Positions 49,132 to 62,340 of a stretch of DNA of 64,000 nucleotides are shown in pieces. The DNA is taken from NCBI GenBank assembly GCA_023213395.1, contig CM041465.1, positions 242,365,741 to 242,429,740 on the forward strand. The letters are read 5' to 3'. Position 1 is the stretch's first letter. Each line of letters begins with the position of its first letter. The stretch comes from Cycas panzhihuaensis. Its lineage: Eukaryota; Cycadophyta. The notes below the pieces were generated by a model, which worked only from the letters and a program-made list of their open reading frames with translations, had not been told where the DNA came from and made no database searches. The position numbers were made by a program, and so were the translations under genes.

Positions 49132-50880
49132 CATGCACAAAAGAGAGAACTAAAGTCATAATAGAAAGCAAGCACATGAAAAGGCAATTCAATGCTTAAA
49201 AAAAAAGAAACAAACAAAGTCTTGGGGGAAGGGTGGAAATCCTAATAATATGGGGGGTTGTTGCCCCTCTTCTAAGAGAAGGAGGGATGCCAATTATGAT
49301 CTACTCTAGCCAAAATATAGTCCAATAGTATATAGTGTTCGATCCTTAAGCCAAGAGTGGAAGCCAATGATCAAAATTGAGTGAGCATCAAAAGTCTCAT
49401 AAGAATTTGATAGCATAATGACAACTCAAGCAACTAGAAAAAGGACACCTTTTTTTGAATAAAAATGGGAGGTATAAATAAAAAAAGAAAAGGGCCTGGG
49501 CCCATGGTTTCAACCCTATAGATTAGGGGAAACCATGGGTTAAAATCATGGGCAAAAAGCCCATGGTTTTTAGGCCAAATCAATGATTGGGCAATTAATA
49601 ACCCATGGTTTTTATTCAAACCCATGGGAAATCCATAGTTTTCATAAAACTAACAAGGTTGTGTATGGGTACCATAAATATGCATCCAAACATAGGCCTA
49701 ACAAAAATTTCAAAGTCATAAAACTTGTACTACAAAGTTTATTACAATACCATAAATAAATTTATTGTACTACCATGAATAAATAATTATTTATAATTTC
49801 TAATAGATATTAGAGTAGGATAATAAAAATTCAAGTGGTATAGTCAAAATGTAGGGTGATACAGATAAGAATCATAGCGAGATAGAGTGAAAGAGGGTGG
49901 AAATAGAATAGTTTTGAAGAAGAAATTTCTAAAAGAGTAGGCTAAGAAGAAGAAAGCTACACATAGGGAGGAAGAAAGGTGAGACATGTCTTATAGAGGT
50001 ACTAGGAAACATTATTAACCCATCAAGATTGAATGAACAATTATAAATCCAGTGACCATAATTAAAATCATCATCAGCTAAATATAAACACATTCATCTA
50101 ATAGAACAATAGGTAAATAAGAGCATATACTTATAAAAAATCTACTCTAAGCTACACTAAGTATAAGCTAAGAAAGGAATAAGCACATATTTTGACTTAC
50201 TTATTGGCCTAATATCCATAAAACTGCTAGATTCTGAAAAATAATACCCTCTACCCTAGTGGAATATCATTAATATCTTAGATAACCTAAAGGTCCATTG
50301 CCAACCAAATATAAACATGTTTATGCTTGAGCTTATCTCTTAATGTAGGGGAAACCCTCAATCTTCACCCCTATGTAAAAACCCTAGTAATCCATCTAAT
50401 ATTATATGTCATGATCTAAAGATTATTTAGGCCTTGAAACTTTAACACCTCATCCTATAGGATCTAACAGCTGATGAGATCCATAAGTGATATGGTATTT
50501 ATGGCTAGTATAATAGTAAAATAAGCCCTGGGTAGCTCGCACCTTTGTAATATGGTTTGCTCATCTTCTATCTATGTAGCTCAAATTTCTCTAAGAAGGT
50601 GCCCATCATTATCTTTGTATCAAACATGATAAATTTTCTACATCATCAAAAACCCAAAGTATTAATTAGTCTTAGTGTAATCGTCCATTTTTCTCTTTAT
50701 TTCTATTATACAATCATTAGGAAAAAAAAATATCAATATAAATCTATTAGTCTCTTTCAAAGTTATGATATTGTCAAATTCATAATATTAATGTTTAACT
50801 AACCCTATTAAATTTTTGATAACCTTACTAAATGTTTTAATGGTACATTAGAAATTTGATGGGCCCCATTAAATTTCAAT
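49132..50880. other. AT-rich sequence with a CCATGGTTT inverted cluster
   Basis: The notable part is 49498-49645, where CCCATGGTTT and its reverse complement occur several times. Outside it I see no gene. Short frames at 49434-49625 (minus) and 50557-50802 (plus) have no recognisable domain. Confidence 0.5.
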
Positions 50881-53809
50881 GGATCAACTTGTCAAAATGC
50901 AAAATGGTTCATAAAAAAAAATTGCAAAAATAGTAGAGGTTCTTAATGGTTGAAAATTACCCTATGATGTCATTTAGTATCCCCACCCCTTACTTATTAG
51001 AAATATGGAGAGATTTTCTTCCCATTTGAATATTTCAATTGATTTTCAATGTTAAGACCTCCCTTTTCTAAACCTTGTTCTATTTTTAACAAAAAATAAT
51101 AATAATAACTATTAAAACTTACTAGATATAGTCTATATGGCTCCATTTCCTTAATAATTTTTAAATTCAACTATCTACTCATCAAATAAACTCTTGGTTA
51201 TACCATAATTACTAAATCTTTGTCATAAGCACTTGTTTTATTATAAAATTATTTGGTAAAATTGAATAAGGAACTCTCCAATTTTTAGAACTGTTTCTTG
51301 TCTCTTCATTTATTAATTATACATCTATTTGAGGTTTGTCTACTATGTTATTTCTTTTATTTAATTCATTTTATTTTCATGTTTGCTAATATTGTGTAGG
51401 ATCTAGCACTTCTTTTCTCTAGTTTGGTGATTTAATTGAGTTCTCTAAGAACCTTTTCATCACTACCATCAACTCTTTTTATCTAATAAAGTCATCTTAA
51501 CCTAGTTGCCATCGAGTTAATGTTTTCACCATTATCCTAGTATTTTTTTAATTAGCTTGAAATCATCCTTTCACCATATTTTATACCTATTTATTATAGT
51601 CAGTGAGGATTAACCCCATGCTTGTTGCACTCCTAATTAAGTTTTAATGATTTCAATGTGGTACAAATTCTGTAGATTTCTTTAGTTTTCTACTATCATC
51701 TCATCCAAAAGCCCTGCCTCTATTCTATATCAACTATTAATCACACTCATGTGGTACTTTAGATCAAAGATTGTTAGCTTTGTATTTCCTCCTTATATCC
51801 TTAGGTTAGTTGGAAGATCATATTATCCATCCACTTTAAAAAAATATCCAAGTAAGTAAGGCATTCACCTTAGCATATCTTATTCATTGATAAACACCAT
51901 CATAGTTCAACACCTCCAAGATAGTCATGTGATGGTCTTATCCACACCTACTTCATTGTAGTTTGGGTCTAGGTCAGTTGGGTCATTTAGTAACTTTAGG
52001 TCTTAGTTGTGGATTGTTAATCTCCTTTAATAATTAATTCCTACTTGAAATTATGGCATATACTTAAATGAAAATATGAGAAAACTAAAATTAAAGTCTC
52101 ATTATCCCCTATAATAGTAACACCCTAACATCTAAAATAAATCATAAGATGGCCCCGTTCCCACCTACTAGTTAATAGGTTAGATTTATATTATTTACAC
52201 CTCTTAGGATCTTTAGATTTGGTGTTGTTCTAACCCACTATAACTCTTATTTGAATCAAAACTTATTATGGGAGTTGACTCTTATCCTTATGCCATTAGT
52301 GAATGCCTTTATTCTCTTATGGTCCCACCTAAACACCTTTCTCTTAGCTATTTCCCTCTCTCCTCTATATGTCTAACCTCTCTATGGTTTATATCCTTAT
52401 AAGTCATGTTCCTTCACCCATGATCTTTATAATTTATAATGATTAAGGAGTTTAGGGAAATATTGGGCCTTTTATTACTACTTGGATCATTAAGACTCTT
52501 TCTAGTAAGGTTGTGGTAAGTATAGGATTGATTTTCCCTTCTACTATGAATAACTTAGCTAAGTATATTTCCATTATTAGTTATCTTCAAGATGCTTCCT
52601 ATGCCCAACTCATTATCATCATCCTCTACATAGATTCTCTCTTGATTATTCACTAGCTAACTAGTATATATCAAATCTTTAGCCCCTAGCTTTTTGTGTT
52701 TATTAACTAAGATAAGTCCCTCCTAACATGCTTCTCCTATATCTAAATCTACCATATACCTTGAACCTAAAATACTGAGGTTAGCAATCTTATCTATCAC
52801 ATCCCCTCTTAGTACCTATAGTTGTTAATACATTAATAATTTTTAGCATCATATGACTTATCATCTTTGAGCTTTAGTTACTAAGGGGTTAAATGTTTTC
52901 TTAGAATTTGGCCTTCTTGGCCCTTATGTATTATTTCCTCTTCATTTTACTTTGGTCATTAAGATTTGCTTATTGAAATATTATCATGTGCTAAAGCCAC
53001 CTATTTTAAGGGCATCTATGATTAGAATAAAATATGCATTAAATCAAAGTTCTTATACTTGAAATGGTAGCCATCTTCCTTCATTGTGTCTTGGCTTGTG
53101 GTTTAATATATTTCATGGTCATGTTTTAGCATCTTTTATATTGAAGTACTTGATATTTCTTCTTTTTTTTTTTTTTTTTTTTAACAAGGTCAATCTGCCA
53201 CTATTATATTGATCCCATTAAAATTATTCTACTTTTACTAAAGTAGTTTGATAGTATACTATCAAAAATATATAAGCCCCATAAAAATTTTGGTAGAGTA
53301 AAATATTTTATTAAATATTTTAATAGTAACATCAAAATTTTGGAAGTGCCACCATAATTTTTTTATGGTACCATTATAATTTTAAGGAGGTCCTTATAAT
53401 TTTAATAGGATCATTATAATAATTTTGTTTCTAAACCCAAATTAGAAAAATATTTTTAAAAAACTCACTTCTTTTACTAATTTAGCATTTTTTTTTATCA
53501 TTTTAGAAAACCATAGGCATAAAATAAGTGGTTTTTTCATAGAAACCATATCATAAAACCTTAATAAATTTATATAGCCTCATTTAGTATAGGATCTTTT
53601 CGTTAGTTTGTTAAATTATTATTGATTTATATTTTTCCTCATCTACATCTCCTGTATGCCTTGTCTCTCTTGTATGTAGGTCTCCAAGTTTCTTGTGTAT
53701 CATTCTGGTTAATTTATGGTGGATCTTTTGAGGTGTAATAACTAGAAGAAAAGTAAATTGATAGTTCCCTAGCATTCCATTACTTGGGAAATTTTTTCCT
53801 CCCTTTATA
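50881..53809. other. AT-rich sequence, no gene recognised
   Basis: I translated parts of 51700-53100 on the plus strand and found short stop-broken segments without a known domain. A (AAT)n run is near 51095 and a T20 run at 53163-53182. The latter could be the tail of an old minus-strand retroposon. Confidence 0.45.
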
Positions 53810-54121
53810 TGAAAGAGGTTAATGTATCAAGGTCATTTATGTAAATTAATTAAGTGACCTTATGATATATTGTTAGCATTAGTCTCTTAGTGAAATGTAC
53901 ACTACGTACATTTAGATGTAATTTCAAGTTTATATTATTAGGTGAAAAAATCCTAACCCTAATACTCACCCTCAATAATAAAAGATGAAATCTCATGGAA
54001 TGAGTCATTATTCATTCTCACCTCCAAGATTTTCTCTTATATATTATTTTTATCTCTTCTTCATTCTCCATTGTCATTATATGTATGTGAGTGATTTATT
54101 CCTTAACTCATCATTCCTTCA
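53810..54121 (+). repeat. 5' LTR of plus-strand copia element
   Basis: 312 bp from TGAAAGAGG to CCTTCA. It matches 60184-60493 in reverse complement. It holds a CCTAACCCTAATACTCACCC stretch also seen in the partner. Confidence 0.82.
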
Positions 54122-54123
54122 TG

Positions 54124-54141
54124 TGGTGTTAGAGCTATAAG
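54124..54141 (+). other. Primer binding site of plus-strand copia element
   Basis: TGGTGTTAGAGCTATAAG lies 2 bp after the LTR. It resembles the initiator-Met tRNA site TGGTATCAGAGC with two changes. Confidence 0.65.
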
Positions 54142-55979
54142 AGGATCTAATCACTCAATTCCACTTACATGGAGTCATTTTGTCTCTCATTCATCTTCAA
54201 TTGAAGTATTAAGAGTGCACTCATTATTTTTAAAATTTTAAAAGTTATTTCATCATGTAAATCTTATATTTCATTTACAACATATTTCAGTATCCTCTAT
54301 TTATTTATAGGTGCATTGAGGATTAAAATTCTTAGCCGAAAGAAGGTTTCTTAGCTCTAGGCTTCTAAAAAAAATTAGTTTTTTATCAATATTTATAGCT
54401 AATTTTAAATACTATTAAGGGAGATTCTATTGATTTTTCATCATGAATCAATTTTCAATTATAAAAACTATGTTATAAATCTATAGAGCATATTTTCAGC
54501 TACTTACAAGTGGCAAAAATAAGCCTAAATCATTTGGAAAATGGTTGTTTAACTCTACAATAGGTAAAAATTAAAAGTCATCCATTTTTGCTAAAAAATT
54601 ATAAGGAGGGATGCCCAAGTAAGAGAAACATTTTTTTCTTTTGTACCATCTCCAAATTCTTCCTCAATTAGCCTAAAAAAGTAGAAATTTAGTTAGCCCT
54701 AATCTGACTATTTTAAAAAAAAAAAAAATCTCAAAATTTTTAATATATATCAAAATTTCTTAAGGGCTTTAATAGATCTAGCCTCAAGGAATCCAATAAA
54801 TTAAGTTTTATCATATTTAATGTATCAGAGAGATATTTCTTTAAATTTCTAATTTTTGCTTAAGAAAGTCTCATGGGAGTTTTAGTGAGGTTTGAGTTGT
54901 TTCTTCTCATTTTCAAAAGTTTTTCCAAAAGACTTTTTGACTCATCACAACAAGATCTATCATTTTAGAGAGTGAAATTTTGAGCCAAAATGTTTTAGCC
55001 ATTTTGTATGGTTACCTGGTTATATAAAATTTTTTGATAAAATATTCAAATTCCTCTCGCTTTTCCTAATACTTTCTCTTTTAGCCAAAATTTAAGTTTA
55101 GAAGTAAATTAAAAAAAAAAATCCATTCTCTTATAAAAGGAAACAGTTTTTCAAAATTTTTTCAAAAAATAAAAGTAAAAAAAAAAACTCAGTGTAATAG
55201 TTAAAACCTAGATCATAGTAAAATTCATTGTTTTCACTTAACATCTTTGCATGTTTATTTATTTGCATGCACATTGATGGACAAAAGTAACATAAAGGAA
55301 GCATAAAAAGCAAGCACTTATTTTAGTTTTCAATATAAATATATTTGCATATTCCCTAAAATAAACCCATTACATTTGATTATTCTGCCATCTTGAGCTT
55401 GTTTCCACACTCTCCAAGGTTAAGATACCTTGGTTGGTTAAATTTATGGCCCTAAGGGTTTCAAGGTGGATCGGGACTTAACAGAAATATTGATGGAGTG
55501 ATATATTAGCCATACCTATGGGCTCCCTTCAAGGAATATCTTGATAACCAACTTAGACAACTAAAACTTTAATGCAAGATTAAAATCAACTTAGTCCAAT
55601 ATCTATCATAGTCATGGCATACATACATACTGTTTAACTCTTCAGAGGAGGTATACAACTTCTCATTGGTGAATTGGGTGAGGACTGGAAGTACCTGGGC
55701 TCCATTATGACTTGGATTCATTACCAAACACAGGTGGAGGTATCATAAGTAAAGGCTCTAATTGTATACTAGAAGTCTTAGGTATTGAATCAATACCTCA
55801 CCTATATTTGAACATAAGTTAGAGGTTAGTGGCATGACACATCAACACTCTTTGCCAACTCTACATTTAGGCCTTATTCTTACATCATTACTTATACTCA
55901 TTATTTATACTTGTTGAAAATCACTTAATCATTGCTTGCCTTCTTATTATAATATTCCTATCACATTAGGTGCACCAGT
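54142..55979 (+). other. Long leader between primer site and gag, unexplained
   Basis: About 1.8 kb is long for a copia leader. I see no domain. It may include an unrecognised insertion. Poly(A) and poly(T) runs are common. Confidence 0.4.
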
Positions 55980-57060
55980 CATACATGTCAATGGTATATA
56001 CTTCTATCATCTCTTCTACTTCTTTATCATTACCATGTCATCTTAATTTAAGCAGAACATCAACTACATATTGAAAGGAAAAGAAAATTGGAGTTTGTGG
56101 TAGACTTGAGTTAAATATATTACAAAGTGTTAAGGCCTTTAGAGAGCCTACTTATAGACTACACCCATCATACCTGTAATAACTACAGCACATGCTTTAG
56201 GTAGAATTGCTCCAACAACTCCTATAGATGTCATAGTCAAACTACAATAAGAGATAGATGATGAAAAGATTCATGTAGGAATTTTGTTGATTACTAATCA
56301 CTCCTTATACAATTTGATTGATGAAGAGCAACATGATATAGCCTAGAAGGTCCTTGAAGTTTTGAAGAAGAATTTTAATACTAAGTTAAACTTAGAATTA
56401 TTCACCTTATACTAAAAATGAACAAACTAAAAATATAGAAGGGACAAGCTCATGAGATAATAAATCTCCTTCGATTAATAAAATATGTAATTGATAAAGA
56501 TTTTAAGACCCAATGTATCACTTGGGTATTCTTGATCAAATCATGTCTACATTTTCCTAATTATAAAATCTTACTTAGAAGTCTTTAGTTTAGTGGAACA
56601 TTAAAGACACTCAACTTTAAAGCACTTGCCAAGAAGTTCATAGAATTTGACAAGACTTTTGATACCAACTTTATAGCCTCTCACTCTCTTCTAGATGTAG
56701 CCTTTGAGGTGGTAGAAGAAGTTTGCTACATAAAAAATCAAGGTCTTTCTCATGGCAGATAAAATAACCAAGCAAGAGGAAGAGTAAGAAACATAGGAAA
56801 TCATCCATAAGGTCAACTAAACACTTAGTCACAGCCTCGACAATCTCAAGGCCAAGAGCCACCTCAACAAAAACTAAGATAGTTAGGCCAAACTAGTACC
56901 TCTTCAAGGACTAGCAATTAAACTATTATATGTAATCAATATAACCATAAAAGGCACTTTGCAAAATATTGTAAAACTACTACTTATAATTTGGCCAAGT
57001 TCCAACCAAAACATGGAGCTCACAATGTTAAAGAAACTTGTAAAGAATCATTTAATGGTG
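55980..57060 (+). pseudogene. Copia gag remnant
   Basis: A stop-broken frame reads a LNGKENW segment near 56070-56090, and a zinc knuckle at 56931-56972 as CNQYNHKRHFAKYC. In the usual knuckle the second Cys is where Tyr stands here, and Gly where Arg stands. The protein packages the element RNA. Confidence 0.6.
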
Positions 57061-57179
57061 CAAGTTTTGCTCAAGCTGACTTTTAAAGAATTGAGAGATC
57101 TTTAGCATCAAATGCTATTGACCAACCATAGAGATACTTTGAAGCTTGATGTGGATATATTAATTGTGAATTCTCTTCA

Positions 57180-58470
57180 CTAATGCCAAGTTCTATTAGA
57201 ATTGTAAATAGTATTGCTTCAATCGATAAACAGTAGATCATAGACATAAGAGTAACTCAACATATGATAAGTAATTATAATCTATATCAAATATTTGACT
57301 TAAATATTCAAGGAGTTGTTCACATAGCTAACAAATGACAATAACCTATTAAAGGAATTGGTAACATTCACTTAAAACTCCTAGGCTTTAGAGATTTTGC
57401 ATTGCTTGATATCCTCTATATACTTAATCTCAAATAAAACCTACTCTCCTTATCCACACTTATCTCTTATGGATTTAATCTGAGTGTAATTGTAAATGAC
57501 TAGGCTCTCTAGGTCATTCATCTTCTAAGTGATCGAGTGGTCTTGATTGGATATCTCATTGGTAAACTCTTTCAACTAAATGACTCTCCCTCTTCTGAAG
57601 ACCATTATGCCTAAAGCCCTTATGCTAATGAAGAATTTACATTTAATACCATCTTAACCCACCAATATTGTCACTAGAAGCTCTTTGGCATGCTCGCATG
57701 GGCCATGTTCACATTAACAGACTTAGAGATCTTTGTAACACTCTTCTAGATCTTCTAAAGTTCTTATTTAGGCCCTTCAAATGTGAACCTTTTATCATTG
57801 TCAAATCTTATTGACAACCCTTTCCCAAAAGTTAGTAGAAATCAAGCTATCTATTATAATTAGTACACTCTAATCTATACAGACCAATGCCCATTCCTTC
57901 ACTGAAGGGCAAGTTATATTATATCTCTTTCATGCATGATTTCACTAAAAAGTATGGGTAGCTTTTCTAGCCAACAAAGATGAAGCATTTCTTATCTTCA
58001 AAGAATTCAAATCCCATACTAAAAAAGAGTCAGGTTATTAACTCAAATATTTTCAAACTGATAATGGTAGAAAATATACCTTACATGAGTTTGAAAGCTA
58101 CATTCAAGACAATGGCATCAAACATCAAATAATAGTAATAAGTATCCCACAACAAAATGGAATTATCAGGCGCATAAATAGGGTAATCATAAACATGGCT
58201 TAAGCTATGTTGGTATACAAAAATATACCTACCTACCTATAAGTTGAAGCCATATGGATAATACTTATTACATCAATGTTGTTATCCCATCAAAGGAAGG
58301 ATAATCACCTAATGAAAAGTGGTCAACATAAGCCCCTATTGTTCACTACTTCAAAATTTTTAACTCTACATACTATGCCCATATTCTAGATGTAGATCAA
58401 AATAAACTCTAGCCAAGGGTACTTAAAGGTATCTTTGTTGGATACCCTATAGATAAGAAAATGTATAAGA
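57180..58470 (+). pseudogene. Copia protease and integrase remnants
   Basis: The protease site near 57240 reads IIDIRVTQHM, where SGATxHM is expected, so the active site is lost. The following part carries a stretch like the GAG-pre-integrase domain. The integrase is recognisable near 57890-58330, by alignment with the partner (PSLKGKLYYISFIDDF) and by the TDNG-like and QNG segments. The C-terminal part reads LKGIFVGYPIDKKMYKIF. Every segment has stops. Confidence 0.65.
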
Positions 58471-59992
58471 TTTTTATACCTTCTCAATAAAAAATCATCA
58501 TTGCTAGAGACATTATTTTTATTAAGATAGAGGATTAGTTGCTCAGACTAGACTCCAAATCACCTTCACACCACTATAATGATACTATTAAGTATGATGT
58601 TCAGATTCTAAAATTTGGGGGAGGAGACATATATAAATTACTCTAAATATTAGAAGCTGATAACAGAGCCCCAAAAGATATAAGATGTGACTCTAAACTG
58701 ATGAGTCTACATGTAGTACCATCTTTTAAGAACAACAAAGTTGACAAAGATAAATCTATTATAGAAGAATCATACTCTCTAGCTTCAATTGACAAACAAA
58801 AAGTAGTGGTAGAAGGACCATCTTCCTAGGTGTATTAATATCCTCTTCACAAAATGATCATTTTAATGAATAAAATAAGAACCAAGAAGTTGAGGAAATG
58901 AGGACCTCATTCCCAAATCAAGGATCTCATAAAGTTGGTAAGCTCAATAAGGACATATGACCAGATGAGATGGGTACAACTAGCACTAGAAGTGACCATA
59001 GAGCAAGGATATATAAATCATTATATACTGAGCTTGAGTTGGTAGAATTTCATCTTACTCTTAATGAAGAGCCCCTCTCATACTAGGAAGTTGTGAAACA
59101 TACAATTTAGAGAAATGAAATAAATGAAGAATACCAATCTCTCATAGAAAATAGTACATGGGAGCTTGTTGATCTACCACTTAGCATAAAGGTAGTTCAA
59201 AATAAATGGATGTTCAAAAATAAATATAGATCAGATGACACCCTATAAAAACATAAGGTGAGGTTGGTAGCTAAAGGACTCATATAAAGGGAATGCATCA
59301 ACTACACTAAAGTCTTTACACCTATAACCATATGGCCTATAATTAGAACTCTTGTGGCCTTAGCTACTCAATAGGATTTGAAAATCCACCAACTCGATAT
59401 TAAGACTATATTTCTTAATGGGCATCTTGAAGAAGAAATTTATATGGCTTGGCTAGAAGGATATGAGATCAATGTTAAGAGCATAAGGTTTGTAGGCTCA
59501 AAAAGTGCTACAAACCTCTCATGATTGGTTTGCCAAGTTATCTAAAAGAATGAGGCAACTTGGATACGAGGTTTGTAACTACTAAGATATTAATACAACA
59601 TTATTCATCAAGTACCAAAAAGACAAAGTCACTTATCTCATAATCTTTGTGGATGACATGCTAGTAACAAGTAATATTGGATAGGTAATATGCCAGCTAA
59701 AAAAGGACCTTGACAAAATGCTTGAATTGTCTGACCTTAAATTGATGAAATATTACTTAGGAATTGAAGTAACACAAAATGATAGAAAATTTTCCTCTCC
59801 TAAGAAAAATACATCAACAATCTTCTGACCACATTTTAATTAGATGATGCTCGACTAGTGGCTATACCAACGGACCCTAATACCAAACTCTTAGTTAATG
59901 GTGATACTAGGGAGATAAACATAATACTCTATAAGAGACTTATAGGTATTCTCATCTATACTGCCAATACAAAGATAGATATTACTATTGGA
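58471..59992 (+). pseudogene. Copia linker and reverse transcriptase remnant, truncated
   Basis: RT segments near 59200-59990 read WMFKNKYRSDDTL, HKVRLVAKGL, FTPITIWPIIRTLVALA, LDIKTIFLNGHLEEEIYM and DPNTKLLVNGDTREINIILYKRL. The catalytic FVDDM box is recognisable near 59650. The frame shifts often. After IDITIG the homology to the partner ends. Confidence 0.7.
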
Positions 59993-60183
59993 CTATGGCT
60001 AGTTCACTTGCCGAGGAGTCCTCTTGATCAGTGGTATCAGAGCCCAGGTTCAAGGTTCAGATATCGCACATATGCCAGACAAAGTCCCTTTCCCCGATGG
60101 AGCTCCCATGCACCCCCAAAGCAGGTGGAATTATAACACAGGTGATACGTGCTATGACGACCTCTGCATCATGGGGGAGATCA
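59993..60183 (+). other. Foreign 190-bp segment with an initiator-Met primer site
   Basis: Between the truncated copia and the next LTR lies a stretch of higher GC. It contains TGGTATCAGAGCCCAGGT (60032-60049), a near-perfect initiator-Met tRNA primer site. It matches neither copia neighbour. It looks like the start of the interior of another LTR element whose own LTR is absent. Confidence 0.55.
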
Positions 60184-60493
60184 TGAAGAAAGGATGGATC
60201 TAGGAGATAAATCACTCAGATACACACAATAGCAATGAAGAATGAAAAATAAGATGAAATAAGATATGAGAGCAAGCTTGGAGATGAGAATAAATAATAA
60301 CTCCCTCCTTGAGATTTTACCTTTTATTATTGAGGGTGAGCATTAGGGTTAAGATTTTCCTGCTTAATGACATGAACCTGAAATTACATCTAAATGCACA
60401 TAAAGTCCATTTCATTGAGACTAATGCTAATAATATATCCTAAGGTCATATAATTAATCTACAAAAATGACCTTGATACATTAACCTCTTTCA
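60184..60493 (-). repeat. 3' LTR of minus-strand copia element
   Basis: 310 bp, reverse complement of the LTR at 53810-54121. The minus strand runs from TGAAAGAGGTTAATG (60493) to the final CTTCA (60184). Confidence 0.85.
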
Positions 60494-60495
60494 AT

Positions 60496-60503
60496 CCCCC
60501 CTT
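60496..60503 (-). other. Polypurine tract of minus-strand copia
   Basis: The minus strand reads AAGGGGGG, two bases before the TG of the 3' LTR. Confidence 0.8.
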
Positions 60504-60899
60504 AATGGTGGAAGGTCATTTTCAGAAAATTTATTCTATGAGGCCTTCATTTGAGCCTCATTATTACATTGAAATTCTAAATGACACTTTTATAGGAAAA
60601 CCCTTATGGGGAATAAAAACCCATGAACTTTCTAAGATCTATAGTCCCTTTTATAAATCAAAATGGCTAAGATGGCTCTTTGATGTAGCTTGATATCCAA
60701 GCAGCTTAAATGTGTAACTTAATTTGCTAAGTCTTCATATACTATTTGGTTAGCAAAGACTTACTCTTATTATTCCGCACCCACAAGGGGTTTTCACGAA
60801 GAGAATAGAGTATGATGATCTTATTGCCATCTTCTTTGATTAATCGAAGATGGAGGCCCTAAGGTCGAGCTACCTTCAGAACTATTTAAACTTCACCCT
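60504..60899 (-). other. Copia 3' internal spacer
   Basis: This lies between the end of the RNase H region and the polypurine tract. A plus-strand frame at 60505-60693 is not supported as a gene. Confidence 0.5.
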
Positions 60900-62340
60900 T
60901 TGTAGTGGTTTGGTGAAGATATTGACCACTTGATCTACTATGGGGTAGTAATCTAATTAAATTGTGCCATCATGAATAAGTTTCCTAATATTGTGGACTT
61001 TTGTGCTTATGTATTTGGTACGATTGTGAAATATAGGATTTTTTACCATGCAGATTGCTAGTTGATTATCCATATGAAGACTCATAGGACTTGTTTAGGT
61101 GATATTTAATGTTTCCAATAATTTTCTCAGCCATATCACCTCTTTACTAGTCTTAGAAGCAATAATGTATTCAGCTTCGGTAGTTGAATCTGCAACTCTC
61201 TTCTGTCATCTGGATCTCCATGATATTGGTGTTGTTCTAAGAAATGTTACATACCCAAATGTAGATCTTCTTGTATCTTTGTCTCCTACAGAGTCTGAGT
61301 CTGTATATGCAGAAAGCTTGAAGTCTGAATTAGGTTCATATAATAGACTATATTTGTTAGTTGTCTTAAGGTATTTCAACACTCGCATTGCTGCCTACCA
61401 ATGATTCTGCTTAGGATTTGTCATGTAACGAGTAAGAATGCTAACAGAGTGTATAATATATGGCCTTATATTGGTAGTGTAGATGAGACTACCTACAAGT
61501 TTCCTGTAGAGTGTTACATCTGCCTCCCTAGTGTCACCTTTAGCTGAGAGTTTAGTGTTAGGGTCCATAGGTAACATCATGGGTTGAGCATCTTCTAACT
61601 GAAACTTGGTTAGAAGATCGTTGATTTATTTTTCTTGGGAGAGGAAAATTTTTCTATTCTTTTGTTTTACTTCAATTCCCAAGTAATATTTCATCAAACT
61701 GAGGTCAGACAATTCGAACATTTTGCCAAGGTTTTTTTTCAGCTGGCTTATTGCTTATTCACTATTACCTGTTACTAGCATGTCATCCACAAAGATTATG
61801 AGATAAGTGAGTTGATCCTTATGGTGCTTGATGAACAACATTACATCAATATCTTGATAGTCACAAACCTCATATCCAAGTTCCCTCATCCTTTCAGACA
61901 ACTTGGAAAACTAAGTGCAAAGGGCTTGTTTAAGACCGTACAAGGACTTTCTAAGCCTGTAAACCTTATGCTCTTGACCTTTAATCTCATATCCTTCTAG
62001 CTGAGCTATGTAAATTTCTTCTTTAAGATCTTGATTGAGAAATGTGATCTTAATATCGAGTTGGTGGATTTTCCAACCCTATTGAGTAGCCAAGGCCACA
62101 AGAGTTCTAATTGTAGGCCACTTGGTTATAGTTGCAAAAACTTCAGTGTAGTCAATGCCTTCCCTTTGTGTAAGTCCTTTAGCTACCAACCTCACCTTAT
62201 GTTTTTTAAGGGTGTCATCTTTTTGAACACCCATTTATTTTGAACTACCTTTCTGCCAAGTGGTAGATCAATGAGCTCCCATGTACCGTTCTTAATAAGA
62301 GATTAGTACTCTTTATTCATGGCGTTTCTCCAAGTTGTAT
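60900..62340 (-). pseudogene. Copia reverse transcriptase and RNase H
   Basis: RT reads LPLGRKVVQNKWVF, DTLKKHKVRLVAKGL, VFATITKWPTIRTLVALA and IIFVDDMLVTGNSE, so the catalytic FVDD is intact. The connection reads DPNTKLSAKGDTREADVTLYRKLVG-type segments (61395-61580). RNase H reads SAYTDSDSVGDKDTRRSTFGY, a tryptophan segment (PISWRSR), STTEAEYIIASK, and HMDNQLAI. The catalytic D, E and D are visible. Several TAG/TGA stops break the frame (for example after ISWRSR, at 61206). The product would copy the element RNA in the virus-like particle. Confidence 0.85.

Larger units (their letters stand above)
53810..59992 (+). mobile_element. Decayed Ty1/copia element, plus strand, 3' end missing
   Basis: The 5' LTR (53810-54121) is followed by a primer site and gag, protease, integrase and RT remnants. 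It belongs to the same family as the minus-strand element at 60184-64000; large parts match when one is reverse-complemented. Stops are so dense that almost no frame survives. The homology to the partner stops near 59990, inside the RT/RNase H region, so RNase H and 3' LTR are missing. Confidence 0.85.

Noticed and set aside
53163-53182. T20 run as the poly(A) tail of a minus-strand LINE or SINE
   Set aside because: No coding remnant or target duplication could be matched around it, so I record it only as a simple run.
59858-60136. 92-codon plus-strand frame crossing the copia break
   Set aside because: Its first part is copia RT connection and its second part is the foreign primer-site segment. 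The fusion is an accident of truncation.
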